Shown one piece after another: positions 13,635 through 22,908 of a stretch of DNA of 27,278 nucleotides; within the stretch, counting starts at the first letter, position 1; each line of letters begins with the position of its first letter. This DNA comes from Rhodocyclaceae bacterium. Lineage in GTDB: Bacteria; Pseudomonadota; Gammaproteobacteria; Burkholderiales; Rhodocyclaceae. The translations under genes and the position numbers were made by a program. The DNA is taken from positions 1 through 27,278 of the forward strand of contig JAUXNZ010000141.1 in assembly GCA_030682595.1 (NCBI GenBank). The letters are read 5' to 3'. The notes under the pieces are model-generated. The model made no database searches and was not told where the DNA came from. It worked only from the letters and a program-made list of their open reading frames with translations.

Positions 13635-14429
13635 ATGGCGGTTCACCACAGTTCGACCCGCACCATCCCGCAAAGCGGCGATGTGCCGCGCCATCTAGCG
13701 GTGATCATGGATGGCAATGGCCGCTGGGCGAAGCAGCGTTTTTTGCCCCGAGTGGCCGGCCACCAGCAGGGTGTCGAGACGGTCCGGCAGACCGTCAAGG
13801 CCTGCATCGAGCGCGGCATCGAATATCTGACGTTGTTTGCCTTCAGTTCTGAGAACTGGCGTCGCCCGGCCGAGGAGGTCGGGTTTCTCATGAACCTGTT
13901 TGTCATGGCGCTGCAGCGTGAAGTCGGCCGTTTGCACAAGAACGGCGTGCGCCTGCGGGTGATTGGCGACCTGTCCGCCTTCGAACCGCGCCTGATCGAC
14001 TTGATTCGCCGGGGCGAAACGCTGACGGCCGGCAATGACAAGCTGGTACTGACGATTGCCGCCAATTACGGTGGCCGCTGGGACTTGATGCAAGCGTTCA
14101 ATGGCCTGGTGCTGGCGTATCCTGAAAAAGCCGGAAGCTATACCGAGGCGGATCTCGAACCGTTTATGGCGATGAGCTACGCCCCAGAACCTGACTTGTT
14201 CATCCGTACCGGCGGCGAGCAGCGCATCAGCAACTTCCTGCTCTGGCAATTGGCCTATTGCGAACTATTTTTTACCGACCGTTTCTGGCCGGATTTCGAC
14301 GCCAGCACGCTCGATGCGGCCATCCTGAGCTATCGGCGGCGCGAGCGCCGCTTCGGCCGGACCAGCGAGCAACTGCTCGATAAAAAATCAGATCAGCCGC
14401 CGCTGACCGCCGCGGAGCGAAATGCTTAG
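13635..14429 (+). CDS. uppS: Undecaprenyl diphosphate synthase
   Basis: Makes the C55 lipid carrier for peptidoglycan and O-antigen by adding isopentenyl units in cis to farnesyl diphosphate. The 264-residue protein has catalytic Asp26 in VIMDGNGRWAKQRFLPRVAGH, the SSENWRRP block, and the C-terminal signature PDLFIRTGGEQRISNFLLWQLAY with FWPDF. There is no clear ribosome binding site before ATG 13635, 24 nt after frr, so translation may depend on coupling. It overlaps cdsA by 8 nt. Confidence 0.97.
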   Translation: MAVHHSSTRTIPQSGDVPRHLAVIMDGNGRWAKQRFLPRVAGHQQGVETVRQTVKACIERGIEYLTLFAFSSENWRRPAEEVGFLMNLFVMALQREVGRLHKNGVRLRVIGDLSAFEPRLIDLIRRGETLTAGNDKLVLTIAANYGGRWDLMQAFNGLVLAYPEKAGSYTEADLEPFMAMSYAPEPDLFIRTGGEQRISNFLLWQLAYCELFFTDRFWPDFDASTLDAAILSYRRRERRFGRTSEQLLDKKSDQPPLTAAERNA

Positions 14430-15216
14430 GGCGCGGGTGATTACCGCGCTGTTTCTGGCTGCCGGTTTTCTTGCTGTTTTATTTTTGCTGCCGGATCCGC
14501 TGGTCGGCTTCGTCTTTGCCGTGATTGCCGCGCTGGCTGGCTGGGAGTGGGCCGGCTTGCTGAACTCCGGCAAGGCTGCAGCTCCAGTGCGTCTCCTGTT
14601 TGCCGCGCTCATCCTGTTGTTTTGCGTGGTGCTTTGGGTGATGCCGGATGACTATTCCCCGTTGCTCTGGTCGTTGTCCGTGTTGTTCTGGCTGTGCCTC
14701 GCTCCCGTCTGGCTCGCGCGCGGTTGGCGGCCCGGCCTGACCGGGTATGGGGTCGGCCTCGTTTTGCTGGTGTCCACCTGGGCAGCGCTGACGGCCTTGT
14801 ATGCCCATGGCCCGTTCGTGCTCCTGGCCGTCATGGCGCTGGTCTGGGTTGCCGACATTGCCGCTTATTTCACCGGTCGCGCATTTGGGCGACATAAACT
14901 TGCGCCCGCCATCAGCCCGGGCAAAACCTGGGAAGGCGTGGCGGGTGCGGTGGTCGGTGTGTTGCTGTATGGCCTGTTCGTGCATGTGTATCTGCCGGAA
15001 GCGCAAGATTGGGCGCGGCTGCCGTTCTTCGCCTTGCTGTTGCTGCTGACGGCATTGAGCATTGTCGGCGACCTGTTCGAGTCGCTGATCAAGCGTCAGG
15101 CCAACCTGAAAGACAGCAGCCAGTTGCTGCCGGGTCATGGTGGCATCCTGGATCGCATCGACAGCCAGATTTCCACCCTGCCGCTGGCGGCATTGACCCT
15201 GTATTTTTTGCAATGA
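14422..15216 (+). CDS. cdsA: Phosphatidate cytidylyltransferase
   Basis: Makes CDP-diacylglycerol, the common precursor of bacterial phospholipids, in the inner membrane. The 264-residue protein has about seven or eight hydrophobic helices. It carries the CDP-DAG synthase signature near its C-terminus (about 220-243: S-x-x-KR, then LKD, LLPGHGGILDRID), as well as SPGKTWEG at about 168-175. It overlaps uppS at the start and dxr at the stop, so the three genes are translationally coupled. Confidence 0.97.
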   Translation: MLRARVITALFLAAGFLAVLFLLPDPLVGFVFAVIAALAGWEWAGLLNSGKAAAPVRLLFAALILLFCVVLWVMPDDYSPLLWSLSVLFWLCLAPVWLARGWRPGLTGYGVGLVLLVSTWAALTALYAHGPFVLLAVMALVWVADIAAYFTGRAFGRHKLAPAISPGKTWEGVAGAVVGVLLYGLFVHVYLPEAQDWARLPFFALLLLLTALSIVGDLFESLIKRQANLKDSSQLLPGHGGILDRIDSQISTLPLAALTLYFLQ

Positions 15217-16403
15217 TGACACGCCAGAAACTGACCGTACTGGGCGCGACGGGTTCGATCGGCGTCAGCACGCTGGACGTGGTGGCGCGACATTCCGACC
15301 GCTACGAGGTCGTTGCGCTGACGGGCAACAGTCGCGTCGATGTCCTGTATGACCAATGTCTGCAGCACCGGCCGCGCTATGCGGTGGTGGGGCTTGGGGC
15401 GGATGTGGCCGGGCTCGCGGCGCGCTTGCGCAGCGCCGGGCTGGCCACCGAGGTATTGGCCGGGCCGGCCGCGCTGGAGCGGGTGGCGGCCTTGCCCGAG
15501 GTCGATGTGGTGATGGCGGCGATCGTCGGCGCGGCCGGTCTGCAGCCGACGCTGGCGGCGGTGCGCCAGGGCAAGCGCGTGCTCCTGGCGAACAAGGAAG
15601 TGCTGGTGATGGCGGGCGCGCTGTTCATGGCCGAGGTGAAACGGCACGGTGCCACGCTGCTGCCCATTGACAGCGAGCACAACGCCGTATTCCAGTCCTT
15701 GCCGTCGAATTATGCCGGTAACCCGGCGGGGGCCGGGGTGAGCCACATCCTGCTGACGGCTTCGGGCGGCCCCTTCCTTGAGGCGACGCTGGAACGCCTG
15801 CAAAGCGTGACGCCCGACGAGGCCTGCGCCCATCCCAACTGGGCCATGGGGCGCAAGATTTCCGTGGATTCGGCCACCCTGATGAACAAGGGGCTGGAAG
15901 TCATCGAGGCGCGCTGGCTGTTCAATCTTTCGCCCGAGCAGATCGAGGTGGTCATCCACCCGCAAAGCGTCATTCATTCGCTGGTGCAGTATGTCGATGG
16001 TTCGGTGCTGGCGGAACTCGGCAACCCCGACATGAGGACGCCAATCGCCTACGCGCTGGCCTGGCCGGAGCGCATTGCGGCGGGCGTGGCGCCACTCGAT
16101 CTGCCCGCCATCGCCCGACTCGGTTTCGAGCGGCCGGATTTCGTGCGCTTTCCCTGTCTTGCCCTGGCCTATCGCGCCTTGCGGGTGGGTGGCAATGCCG
16201 CGACGGTGCTGAATGCCGCCAACGAGGTCGCGGTGGCGGCATTCCTTGACGGGCGCATTCCCTTTCTCGCCATTGCCGGAATCATCGCGGCCACGCTGGA
16301 CGCCGTCCCGGTCCGGCCCATGCCCGACCTGGCGGCGATTCTGGCGGAGGACGAAGCGGCCCGCGCCGTGGCCATTGCCTTGCTCGAGCGGCAGCCGGCA
16401 TGA
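15213..16403 (+). CDS. dxr: 1-deoxy-D-xylulose 5-phosphate reductoisomerase
   Basis: Second step of the MEP isoprenoid pathway, using NADPH to make methylerythritol phosphate; it supplies the precursors used by UppS. The 396-residue protein has the NADPH motif GATGSIG (11-17), LLANKEVLVMAG, the metal and substrate block PIDSEHNA, GGPFLE, HPNWAMGRKISVDSATLMNKGLEVIEA and the loop IHPQSVIHSLVQYVDGS. ATG 15213 overlaps the cdsA stop; ATG 15216 is equally possible. The stop overlaps rseP by 4 nt. Confidence 0.98.
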   Translation: MMTRQKLTVLGATGSIGVSTLDVVARHSDRYEVVALTGNSRVDVLYDQCLQHRPRYAVVGLGADVAGLAARLRSAGLATEVLAGPAALERVAALPEVDVVMAAIVGAAGLQPTLAAVRQGKRVLLANKEVLVMAGALFMAEVKRHGATLLPIDSEHNAVFQSLPSNYAGNPAGAGVSHILLTASGGPFLEATLERLQSVTPDEACAHPNWAMGRKISVDSATLMNKGLEVIEARWLFNLSPEQIEVVIHPQSVIHSLVQYVDGSVLAELGNPDMRTPIAYALAWPERIAAGVAPLDLPAIARLGFERPDFVRFPCLALAYRALRVGGNAATVLNAANEVAVAAFLDGRIPFLAIAGIIAATLDAVPVRPMPDLAAILAEDEAARAVAIALLERQPA

Positions 16404-17785
16404 CGGCGCAGGGTTTTCTCTGGGTTCTGGGCGCATTTCTGCTCGCGCTGGGCCTCTTGATTGTCATCCACGAACTGGGGCATTACGCCGCGGCGCGATT
16501 GTGCAACGTCAAGGTGCTGCGTTTTTCCGTGGGCTTTGGCCGGCCGCTCTGGATGCGGCGCTTCGGGCCCGATGGCACCGAGTGGGCGCTGGCGGCTTTC
16601 CCTCTGGGCGGCTACGTCAAGATGCTCGACGAGCGCGAGGGGGATGTGCCAGCAGGCGAACTGCCGCGTGCCTTCAATCGCCAGAGCGTCGGCCGGCGCA
16701 GCCTGATCGTGGTGGCCGGACCGCTCGCCAACCTGTTGCTGGCGGTGCTGCTGTACTGGTTCCTGTTCATGAACGGCGTGGAAGAACCGCGCCCGGTGTT
16801 TGCCGCGCCTCCCGCTGGCACGCTGGCGGCCGAGGTAAAAGTCGGCGCTGGCGAGACGGCGCGCGCGGTGTCGGGAACGCCGGTGAATACCTGGACCGAG
16901 CTGCGCTGGGAACTGCTGCGGCGCGTGCTGGATCGGGAAACCGTGGTGCTCGAAACCATTGATGCGCACGGTCATATCGCGGTGTATCGCCTCGAAGCCG
17001 GGCGACTGGACAGTACGGCGCTGGATGCGGACGTGATGCAGGCGCTCGGCCTGCATCTGCTGCGCCCGGACTTGCCGGCGATTCTCGGTGCGGTCCAGGC
17101 GGGTACGCCGGCCGCCGCCGCCGGATTGCAGCCGGGCGACAGGATTCAAGGCATCAATGGGCGAGCGGTGGCCTCCTGGCACGAACTGGTGCGCGGTATC
17201 CGCGAATTTGGGGATAACCCTGGGGGCAACCCGATCGAGTTGGATGTCTTGCGTGGCGAGCAGGCATTGATGGTGCGACTGGTGCCGGAAATGGTCGAGG
17301 AACGCGGCGGCCAGCGGGTTCCCCGCATCGGCATTGCGGTGCGGGATGATCCGGAACTGCGTAAGAATGCATTGGTGACCGTGCGCTATGGCATGGGCGA
17401 TTCACTGCGGCGCGCCCTGACGCAAACCTGGGAGGTTTCCGTGCTCAGCCTGCGCATGATCGGGCGCATGCTGATGGGCGAACTTTCCGTCAAGAACATC
17501 TCCGGGCCGGTGACGATTGCCGACTATGCGGGCCAGTCCGCGCGGTTGGGCGGCGACCACTATCTGCGCTTTCTGGCGCTGATCAGCATTAGTATCGGCG
17601 TGCTCAACCTGCTGCCCATCCCGGTTCTGGATGGGGGGCACTTGATGTATTATCTGGCCGAAGTTATCAAGGGCGGACCTCTCTCCGAGCGTGTCATGGA
17701 AATCGGCCAGCAGATCGGTTTTGCGCTGCTGTTCATGCTGATGGCCCTGGCGTTCTACAACGATATTGTTCGCTTATTTTCCTGA
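16400..17785 (+). CDS. rseP: RIP metalloprotease RseP
   Basis: Site-2 intramembrane zinc protease that cleaves anti-sigma factors such as RseA, releasing the envelope-stress sigma factor. In this 461-residue protein the zinc motif HELGH is at 24-28, the third ligand lies in LNLLPIPVLDGGHL (about 402-415), and two PDZ domains lie between (about 120-205 and 210-290; the second has AAAAGLQPGDRIQGINGRAV). In PDZ1 the usual AAAAGLxxGDxI stretch is replaced by AAEVKVGAGETARAV. That segment is encoded by a near-perfect copy of the dispersed repeat (16837-16860). Frame and fold pattern are otherwise preserved, so the gene is probably functional. It lies directly upstream of bamA, as is usual. Confidence 0.97.
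   Translation: MTAQGFLWVLGAFLLALGLLIVIHELGHYAAARLCNVKVLRFSVGFGRPLWMRRFGPDGTEWALAAFPLGGYVKMLDEREGDVPAGELPRAFNRQSVGRRSLIVVAGPLANLLLAVLLYWFLFMNGVEEPRPVFAAPPAGTLAAEVKVGAGETARAVSGTPVNTWTELRWELLRRVLDRETVVLETIDAHGHIAVYRLEAGRLDSTALDADVMQALGLHLLRPDLPAILGAVQAGTPAAAAGLQPGDRIQGINGRAVASWHELVRGIREFGDNPGGNPIELDVLRGEQALMVRLVPEMVEERGGQRVPRIGIAVRDDPELRKNALVTVRYGMGDSLRRALTQTWEVSVLSLRMIGRMLMGELSVKNISGPVTIADYAGQSARLGGDHYLRFLALISISIGVLNLLPIPVLDGGHLMYYLAEVIKGGPLSERVMEIGQQIGFALLFMLMALAFYNDIVRLFS
16837..16860 (+). repeat. 24-nt dispersed repeat, intragenic copy inside rseP
   Basis: Matches the 24-mer at 23 of 24 positions (one G to A), and the GGTA upstream also matches copy 1. Downstream, GGTGTCGGGAACGCCG resembles the flank of copy 2 (GGTAGCCGGAACGCCG) at 13 of 16. 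In frame it encodes about KVGAGETA in PDZ1. Confidence 0.8.
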
Positions 17786-17825
17786 TGGTTTCTGGTTGAT
17801 GCATGAAAATCGCATGAAAGGTCGC

Positions 17826-20114
17826 ATGAAACGCAGTCTTCTCTCCGGCCTTGGCGCTGTACTGAGCGCCGCGCTGCTGGCCTCAAGCGCCGTCGCTTTT
17901 GATCCCTTCGTGGTCCGCGATATTCGTGTCGAGGGCATCCAGCGCACCGAAGCGGGCACCGTCTTCAGTTATCTGCCGGTCAAGGTCGGTGACACACTCA
18001 CCAACGACATGGCCGCGCAAGCCATCAAGACGTTGTTTGGCACGGGATTTTTCAAGGATGTTCGCCTGGAAGTCGAGGGCAGCGTGCTGGTGGTGCTGGT
18101 GGAAGAGCGGCCGGCCATCAGTTCGCTTGAATTCGCTGGCGTCAAGGCTTTTGACAAGGAGCAATTGCGCAAGGGACTGCGCGAAGTCGGTCTCGCCGAA
18201 TCGCGTATTTTTGACCGCTCGCTGGTCGAGCGCGCCGAGCAGGAACTCAAGCGCCAGTATCTCTCCAAGGGCCATTACGCCGCCCAGATCACCACCACGG
18301 TGACGCCGCTGGAGCGCAACCGCGTCGGCATCACCTTTGCCGTCGACGAAGGCGAGGTTGCCACGATCAAGCAGATCAACATCGTCGGCGCCCAGGCCTT
18401 CAAGGAAAAGGATCTGCTCAACCTGTTCGCGCTGCGCACGCCCGGCTGGCTGACCTGGTATACCAAGAACGACCAGTATTCCAAGCAGAAGTTGTCCGGT
18501 GACCTGGAAACCCTGCGTTCGTACTACCTCGATCGCGGCTACATCGAGTTCAATGTCGAATCGACGCAGGTGTCGATCTCGACCAACAAGCAGGACATTT
18601 ACATCACCATCAACGTGACTGAAGGTGAGCCGTATGCGGTCTCATCGGTGAAGCTGGCCGGCGAGCTGCTGTTGTCCGAAGCCGAGTTGCTCAAGCTGGT
18701 GACGATCCAGCCGGGCAAGCTGTTCTCGCGCGAGCAGGTGACGGCGACGACCAAGGCGCTCAGCGAGCGTCTGGCCAACGAGGGTTATGCCTTTGCCAAC
18801 GTCAACGCCGCGCCCGAGATGGACAAGGAAAAGAAACAGGTGGCCTTCACCCTGTTCGTCGATCCGGGTCGCCGCGTGTATGTGCGGCGCATTCAGGTTT
18901 CCGGCAACACGCGTACCCGCGACGAGGTGATTCGCCGCGAGATGCGCCAGATGGAATCCGCCTGGTATGACGGCGAAAAAATCAACAAGTCGCGCACCCG
19001 CGTCGACCGGCTCGGCTACTTCGATGAAGTAACGGTGGAAACACCCGCCGTGCCGGGTACCACCGATCAGGTCGACCTCAATATCGGCGTCAAGGAAAAG
19101 CCCACCGGCAACCTGATGATCGGTGCCGGCCTGTCCAGTTCGGAAGGCCTGGTGTTTTCGGGATCGTTGCAGCAGCAGAACCTGTTCGGCAGCGGCAAGC
19201 ACGTTGGCGTCGGTTTCAACACCAGCAAGATCAACACGCTGTATTCATTTTCCTACACGGATCCTTTTTACACGGTGGATGGCATCAGTCGTGGTTTCGA
19301 TGTTTATATGCGCGACACGAACACCGATTCCTTGACCGTGGCCAGTTATGGCACCAAGTCGCTGGGCGGCGGGGTGCGCTACGGCATTCCGATCGGCGAG
19401 GACGACACCATCAACTTTGGTCTGGCATTTGACTCCACCCAGATCAAAGTGACCGACTTCACGCCCCAGCGCTTCAAGGATTTCCTTGCCCAGCATGGCG
19501 ACAAGTTTTCCGGCCCGATCGCCACGCTGGGCTGGGCGAAAGACACGCTCGACAGCCGCATCTATCCGATGAAGGGCCACGTGGCGCGCATCGGCGGCGA
19601 ACTGGCGTTGGGTGGCACGCTGCGCTATTACCGCACCAATTTCCAGTATCAACGCTACATTCCCATCGGCCGCGAATACACGTTGATGCTGAATGGCGAG
19701 CTCGGCATGGCCGACGGGCTGGGCGGTCGACCACTGCCTTTCTACAAGTATTACTACACTGGCGGCGTCGGTTCGGTACGCGGTTATCAGGCGGGCTCGC
19801 TCGGCCGGATTGACGAAATAACCGGCGACCGGCTGGGCGGCGACCGGCGCGTCCTGGCGAATGCCGAGTTTCTGTTCCCCATGCCGGGGGGCGGCCAGGA
19901 CAAGTCTTTGCGTCTGGGGGTATTTTTCGACGCCGGCCAAGTCTATTATCCTGGCGACAAGATGGCGCTCGGCGACCTGCGCTACAGTACCGGCCTTTCG
20001 CTGGCCTGGGCGTCGCCGCTTGGCCCGCTCAAATTCAGCCTCGCCCAGCCGCTCAATTCGAAGAGCAGCGACAAAACCCAACGCCTGCAATTCCAGATGG
20101 GCACCTTATTCTGA
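17826..20114 (+). CDS. bamA: Outer membrane protein assembly factor BamA
   Basis: Central BAM-complex protein that inserts beta-barrel proteins into the outer membrane. From ATG 17826 it is 762 residues: a signal peptide (MKRSLLSGLGAVLSAALLAS then SAVA/F, cleavage at about 24), five POTRA domains (about 25-425, beginning FVVRDIRVEGIQRTEAGTVF), and a 16-strand barrel with VRGYQ (about 650) in loop 6 and a C-terminal Phe (QMGTLF) as its own BAM signal. In-frame ATGs at 17814, 17799 and 17766 exist; 17826 gives the most normal signal peptide and has AAAGG nearby. It partners with Skp downstream, and with RseP through the envelope-stress response. Confidence 0.96.
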   Translation: MKRSLLSGLGAVLSAALLASSAVAFDPFVVRDIRVEGIQRTEAGTVFSYLPVKVGDTLTNDMAAQAIKTLFGTGFFKDVRLEVEGSVLVVLVEERPAISSLEFAGVKAFDKEQLRKGLREVGLAESRIFDRSLVERAEQELKRQYLSKGHYAAQITTTVTPLERNRVGITFAVDEGEVATIKQINIVGAQAFKEKDLLNLFALRTPGWLTWYTKNDQYSKQKLSGDLETLRSYYLDRGYIEFNVESTQVSISTNKQDIYITINVTEGEPYAVSSVKLAGELLLSEAELLKLVTIQPGKLFSREQVTATTKALSERLANEGYAFANVNAAPEMDKEKKQVAFTLFVDPGRRVYVRRIQVSGNTRTRDEVIRREMRQMESAWYDGEKINKSRTRVDRLGYFDEVTVETPAVPGTTDQVDLNIGVKEKPTGNLMIGAGLSSSEGLVFSGSLQQQNLFGSGKHVGVGFNTSKINTLYSFSYTDPFYTVDGISRGFDVYMRDTNTDSLTVASYGTKSLGGGVRYGIPIGEDDTINFGLAFDSTQIKVTDFTPQRFKDFLAQHGDKFSGPIATLGWAKDTLDSRIYPMKGHVARIGGELALGGTLRYYRTNFQYQRYIPIGREYTLMLNGELGMADGLGGRPLPFYKYYYTGGVGSVRGYQAGSLGRIDEITGDRLGGDRRVLANAEFLFPMPGGGQDKSLRLGVFFDAGQVYYPGDKMALGDLRYSTGLSLAWASPLGPLKFSLAQPLNSKSSDKTQRLQFQMGTLF

Positions 20115-20127
20115 AACAGGAGAGATG

Positions 20128-20637
20128 ATGAAGCGCATACTCAAAACCCTGGCTCCCCTATTGCTGGTGCTCGCCGTGACGCCAGCGCTGGCCGAATTCA
20201 AGCTGGGCTTTGTCAATGGCCAACGGGTTGTAAACGAATCGCCGCAAGCGCTGCGGGCGAAAAAGAAGATCGAGAAAGAGTTTGAAAAGCGCGACCAGGA
20301 ACTGCAAAAGCTGTCGAAACAGTTGCAGACGATGCAAGAGGCCATGGAAAAAAATGTGGTGACCATGGCCGAGAGCGAGCGGCGCAACCGGGAGCGCGAA
20401 TTCAACGATCTCAACCGTGACTTCCAGCGCAAGCAGCGCGAATTCCGCGAGGATTTGAATCTGCGCCAGAACGAAGAAATGGCCGCGATTTTCGAGCGTG
20501 CCAACAAGGTCATCAAGCAGATCGCCGAAGCCGAAAAATTCGACCTGATCGTGCAGGAAGCCGTGTACTTCAGCCCGCGCATCGACATCACCGAAAAGGT
20601 GATCAAGGCCCTGGGCGACGGCGCTGCCGCCAAGTAA
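20128..20637 (+). CDS. skp: OmpH/Skp-family periplasmic chaperone
   Basis: Trimeric jellyfish-like chaperone that holds unfolded outer-membrane proteins for BamA. The 169-residue precursor has a signal peptide (KRILKTLAPLLLVLAVTPALA, cleavage before EFKLGFV) and a strongly charged coiled coil (about 45-125, rich in K, E, Q and R). The C-terminal YFSPRIDITEKVIKAL matches the OmpH domain. AGGAG at 20118-20122 is 5 nt before ATG 20128, which favours this start over the ATG at 20125. It sits between bamA and lpxD as usual. Confidence 0.94.
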   Translation: MKRILKTLAPLLLVLAVTPALAEFKLGFVNGQRVVNESPQALRAKKKIEKEFEKRDQELQKLSKQLQTMQEAMEKNVVTMAESERRNREREFNDLNRDFQRKQREFREDLNLRQNEEMAAIFERANKVIKQIAEAEKFDLIVQEAVYFSPRIDITEKVIKALGDGAAAK

Positions 20638-20652
20638 GATTGTCCGTGTGAC

Positions 20653-21681
20653 GTGACACGCCGCCTTGATGAGATCGTCGCCCGCTTCGGCGGCGATCTG
20701 CGTGGAGACGGTTCGATTGCCGTCACCGGGCTGGCGACACTCGAGACGGCGACAGCGGGGCAGCTGAGTTTCCTGGCGAATACCAAGTATCGCGGACAAT
20801 TGGCGACGACCCGCGCTGCCGCTGTAATCCTCTCCGCCGAAATGGCCGATCAGTGCCCGGTCGCGGCCATTGTCACGCCGCAACCCTACCTTTATTTCGC
20901 CCACCTTTCCCAATGGCTCGCCGAAGGGCCGCCTCCGCCAGCGGGTATCCATCCCTCCGCGGTGGTTGAGTCAGCCATTCCGGCCAGTGTCAGCGTCGGT
21001 CCGCAGGTCTGGATAGCCGCGGATGTGGAACTCGGCGAAAACACCGTGATTGGCGCGCAATGCCGGATTGGCGCAGGGGTGCGGATCGGCGCGGACTGCC
21101 GCATTTATCCAGGCGTTACTGTCTACGCCGGGTGTCGCATCGGCTGCCGGGCCATCATTCATTCGGGTGCCGTGATCGGTGCCGATGGCTTTGGCTTCGC
21201 GCGTGCGCCGGATGGCACATGGGTGAAGATCGCCCAGACGGGGTGCGTCGTAATCGGTGACGATGTCGAAATCGGTGCGAATACCACCATCGACCGGGGC
21301 GCGCTTGAAGATACGATCATCGGTGACGGCGTCAAACTGGATAATCAGATCCAGGTTGCCCACAATGTCCAGATCGGCGCCCATACGGCCATCGCCGGCT
21401 GCGTTGGCATCGCCGGCAGTGCAACGATCGGTGCCGGTTGCACGCTTGGTGGTGCGGCGATGATTCTTGGTCACCTGACCCTGGCCGATGGCGTCAATGT
21501 TTCCTCCGGCACCCTGGTCGGCAAGTCGATCACGATGCCCGGCAGCTACACCGGCACGGTACCTTTCATGGCCCACGATGACTGGCTGAAGAACTTTTCA
21601 CGGCTGCGCCATCTCGACGCAATGGCCGATAAAATACGCGCCCTCGAAAAGCGCCTGGCTGAACTGGAGAAAAATAGATGA
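20653..21681 (+). CDS. lpxD: UDP-3-O-acylglucosamine N-acyltransferase LpxD
   Basis: Third step of lipid A synthesis: N-acylation of UDP-3-O-acyl-glucosamine with acyl-ACP. The 342-residue product has the N-terminal uridine-binding domain (to about 100), then a left-handed beta helix of hexapeptide repeats (for example IGAQCRIGAGVRIGADCRIY) with catalytic His237 in IQVAHNVQIG, and a C-terminal helix. It uses a GTG start at 20653, 15 nt after skp, with no clear ribosome binding site. The end overlaps fabZ by 4 nt. Confidence 0.97.
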   Translation: MTRRLDEIVARFGGDLRGDGSIAVTGLATLETATAGQLSFLANTKYRGQLATTRAAAVILSAEMADQCPVAAIVTPQPYLYFAHLSQWLAEGPPPPAGIHPSAVVESAIPASVSVGPQVWIAADVELGENTVIGAQCRIGAGVRIGADCRIYPGVTVYAGCRIGCRAIIHSGAVIGADGFGFARAPDGTWVKIAQTGCVVIGDDVEIGANTTIDRGALEDTIIGDGVKLDNQIQVAHNVQIGAHTAIAGCVGIAGSATIGAGCTLGGAAMILGHLTLADGVNVSSGTLVGKSITMPGSYTGTVPFMAHDDWLKNFSRLRHLDAMADKIRALEKRLAELEKNR

Positions 21682-22127
21682 CACCGATGGACATCCACCA
21701 GATTCTCGAACACCTCCCGCATCGCTATCCCTTCCTGCTGGTCGATCGCGTGCTGGATGTCGTACCGGGCGAGCGCATCACCGCGCTCAAGAATGTCAGC
21801 ATGAACGAGCCGTTCTTCCCCGGCCACTATCCGCATCATCCGGTGATGCCGGGCGTGCTGATCGTCGAGGCTATGGCGCAGGCGGCGGCCATCCTCTCCT
21901 TCAAGAGCCTGGGCGGCAAGCCGGACGACAAGTCGGTCTATTATTTCGTCGGCATCGACGGCGCGCGCTTCAAGCGGCCGGTCAGCCCGGGTGATCAACT
22001 GATCTTCGAAGTCGCCGTCACGGCCAACAAGCGCGGCATCTGGAAATTTTCCGCACAGGCCAAGGTGGATGGCCTGATCGCTTGTGAAGCCGAATTGATG
22101 TGCACCGTGCGCAAACTGGAAGACTAA
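21678..22127 (+). CDS. fabZ: 3-hydroxyacyl-[acyl-carrier-protein] dehydratase FabZ
   Basis: Dehydrates 3-hydroxyacyl-ACP in fatty acid elongation and thus competes with LpxA and LpxD for the same substrates. This 149-residue hot-dog-fold protein has HRYPFLLVDRVL near the start and the active-site pair His50 (NEPFFPGHYPHHPVMPGVL) and Glu64 (LIVEAMAQAAAIL). ATG 21678 overlaps the lpxD stop; MDIHQ from 21684 is another possible start. Placement inside the lpx cluster is standard and balances lipid A against phospholipid synthesis. Confidence 0.98.
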   Translation: MTPMDIHQILEHLPHRYPFLLVDRVLDVVPGERITALKNVSMNEPFFPGHYPHHPVMPGVLIVEAMAQAAAILSFKSLGGKPDDKSVYYFVGIDGARFKRPVSPGDQLIFEVAVTANKRGIWKFSAQAKVDGLIACEAELMCTVRKLED

Positions 22128-22128
22128 C

Positions 22129-22908
22129 GTGTCGGTCAATATCCATCCGACCGCGCTGATCGACCCGGCTGCCCGGCTGGGCGAAAACGTCAGCGTTGGC
22201 GCCTACACGATCATCGGCCCCGACGCCGAAATCGGTGACGGCACCTGGGTCGGCCCGCATGTGGTCATCAATGGTCCGACCCGCATCGGCCGCGACAACC
22301 GCATTTTTCAGTTTTCCTCGCTCGGCGCAGCGCCGCAGGATAAAAAATACGCCGGTGAGCCGACCCGGCTGGAAATCGGCGATCGCAATACCATCCGCGA
22401 GTTCTGCACCTTCAATCGCGGCACCGCCCAGGATGCGGGGGTCACCCGCGTCGGCAATGACAACTGGATCATGGCCTATGTGCATCTGGCCCATGATTGC
22501 CAGGTAGGCGATCACACCATTTTCGCCAATAACGCACAACTGGCCGGGCATGTGCATATCGGCGACTGGGCGATTCTTGGCGGGTTTACCGTCGTGCATC
22601 AATTTGTGCGCATCGGCGCCCATTGCATCACCGCGATGGGCACCATCCTGTTGCAGGATGTGCCGCCTTACGTGACGGCTGCCGGCAATCCCTGTGCGCC
22701 GCATGGCATCAACAGCGAAGGGCTGAAGCGGCGCGGATTTTCACCTGCCGCCATTGCCGCTTTGCGGCGTGCCTACAAGACCCTCTATCGCAGCGGACTC
22801 AAGCTTGACGAGGCCAGCGCCGCGATTGCTGCCGCTGTGCCTGAAGAGGCCGCGCTGGCGCCATTGGCGGACTTTCTGGCAGTACCTGGCCGCGGCATTA
22901 TCAGGTAG
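22129..22908 (+). CDS. lpxA: UDP-N-acetylglucosamine O-acyltransferase LpxA
   Basis: First step of lipid A synthesis. The 259-residue protein is a left-handed beta helix (IHPTALIDPAARLGENVSVG onward) with catalytic His122 in VHLAHDCQVG and a C-terminal helical domain (SEGLKRRGFSPAAIAALRRA). It uses GTG at 22129, one nt after fabZ, and ends immediately before lpxB, so it is probably coupled to both neighbours. Length is normal. Confidence 0.98.
   Translation: MSVNIHPTALIDPAARLGENVSVGAYTIIGPDAEIGDGTWVGPHVVINGPTRIGRDNRIFQFSSLGAAPQDKKYAGEPTRLEIGDRNTIREFCTFNRGTAQDAGVTRVGNDNWIMAYVHLAHDCQVGDHTIFANNAQLAGHVHIGDWAILGGFTVVHQFVRIGAHCITAMGTILLQDVPPYVTAAGNPCAPHGINSEGLKRRGFSPAAIAALRRAYKTLYRSGLKLDEASAAIAAAVPEEAALAPLADFLAVPGRGIIR

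Noticed and set aside
17766..17826. Upstream in-frame starts of bamA giving up to 20 extra residues
   Set aside because: They overlap the rseP coding end and would put polar and bulky residues ahead of a normal signal peptide; MKRSLLSG is the more plausible start.
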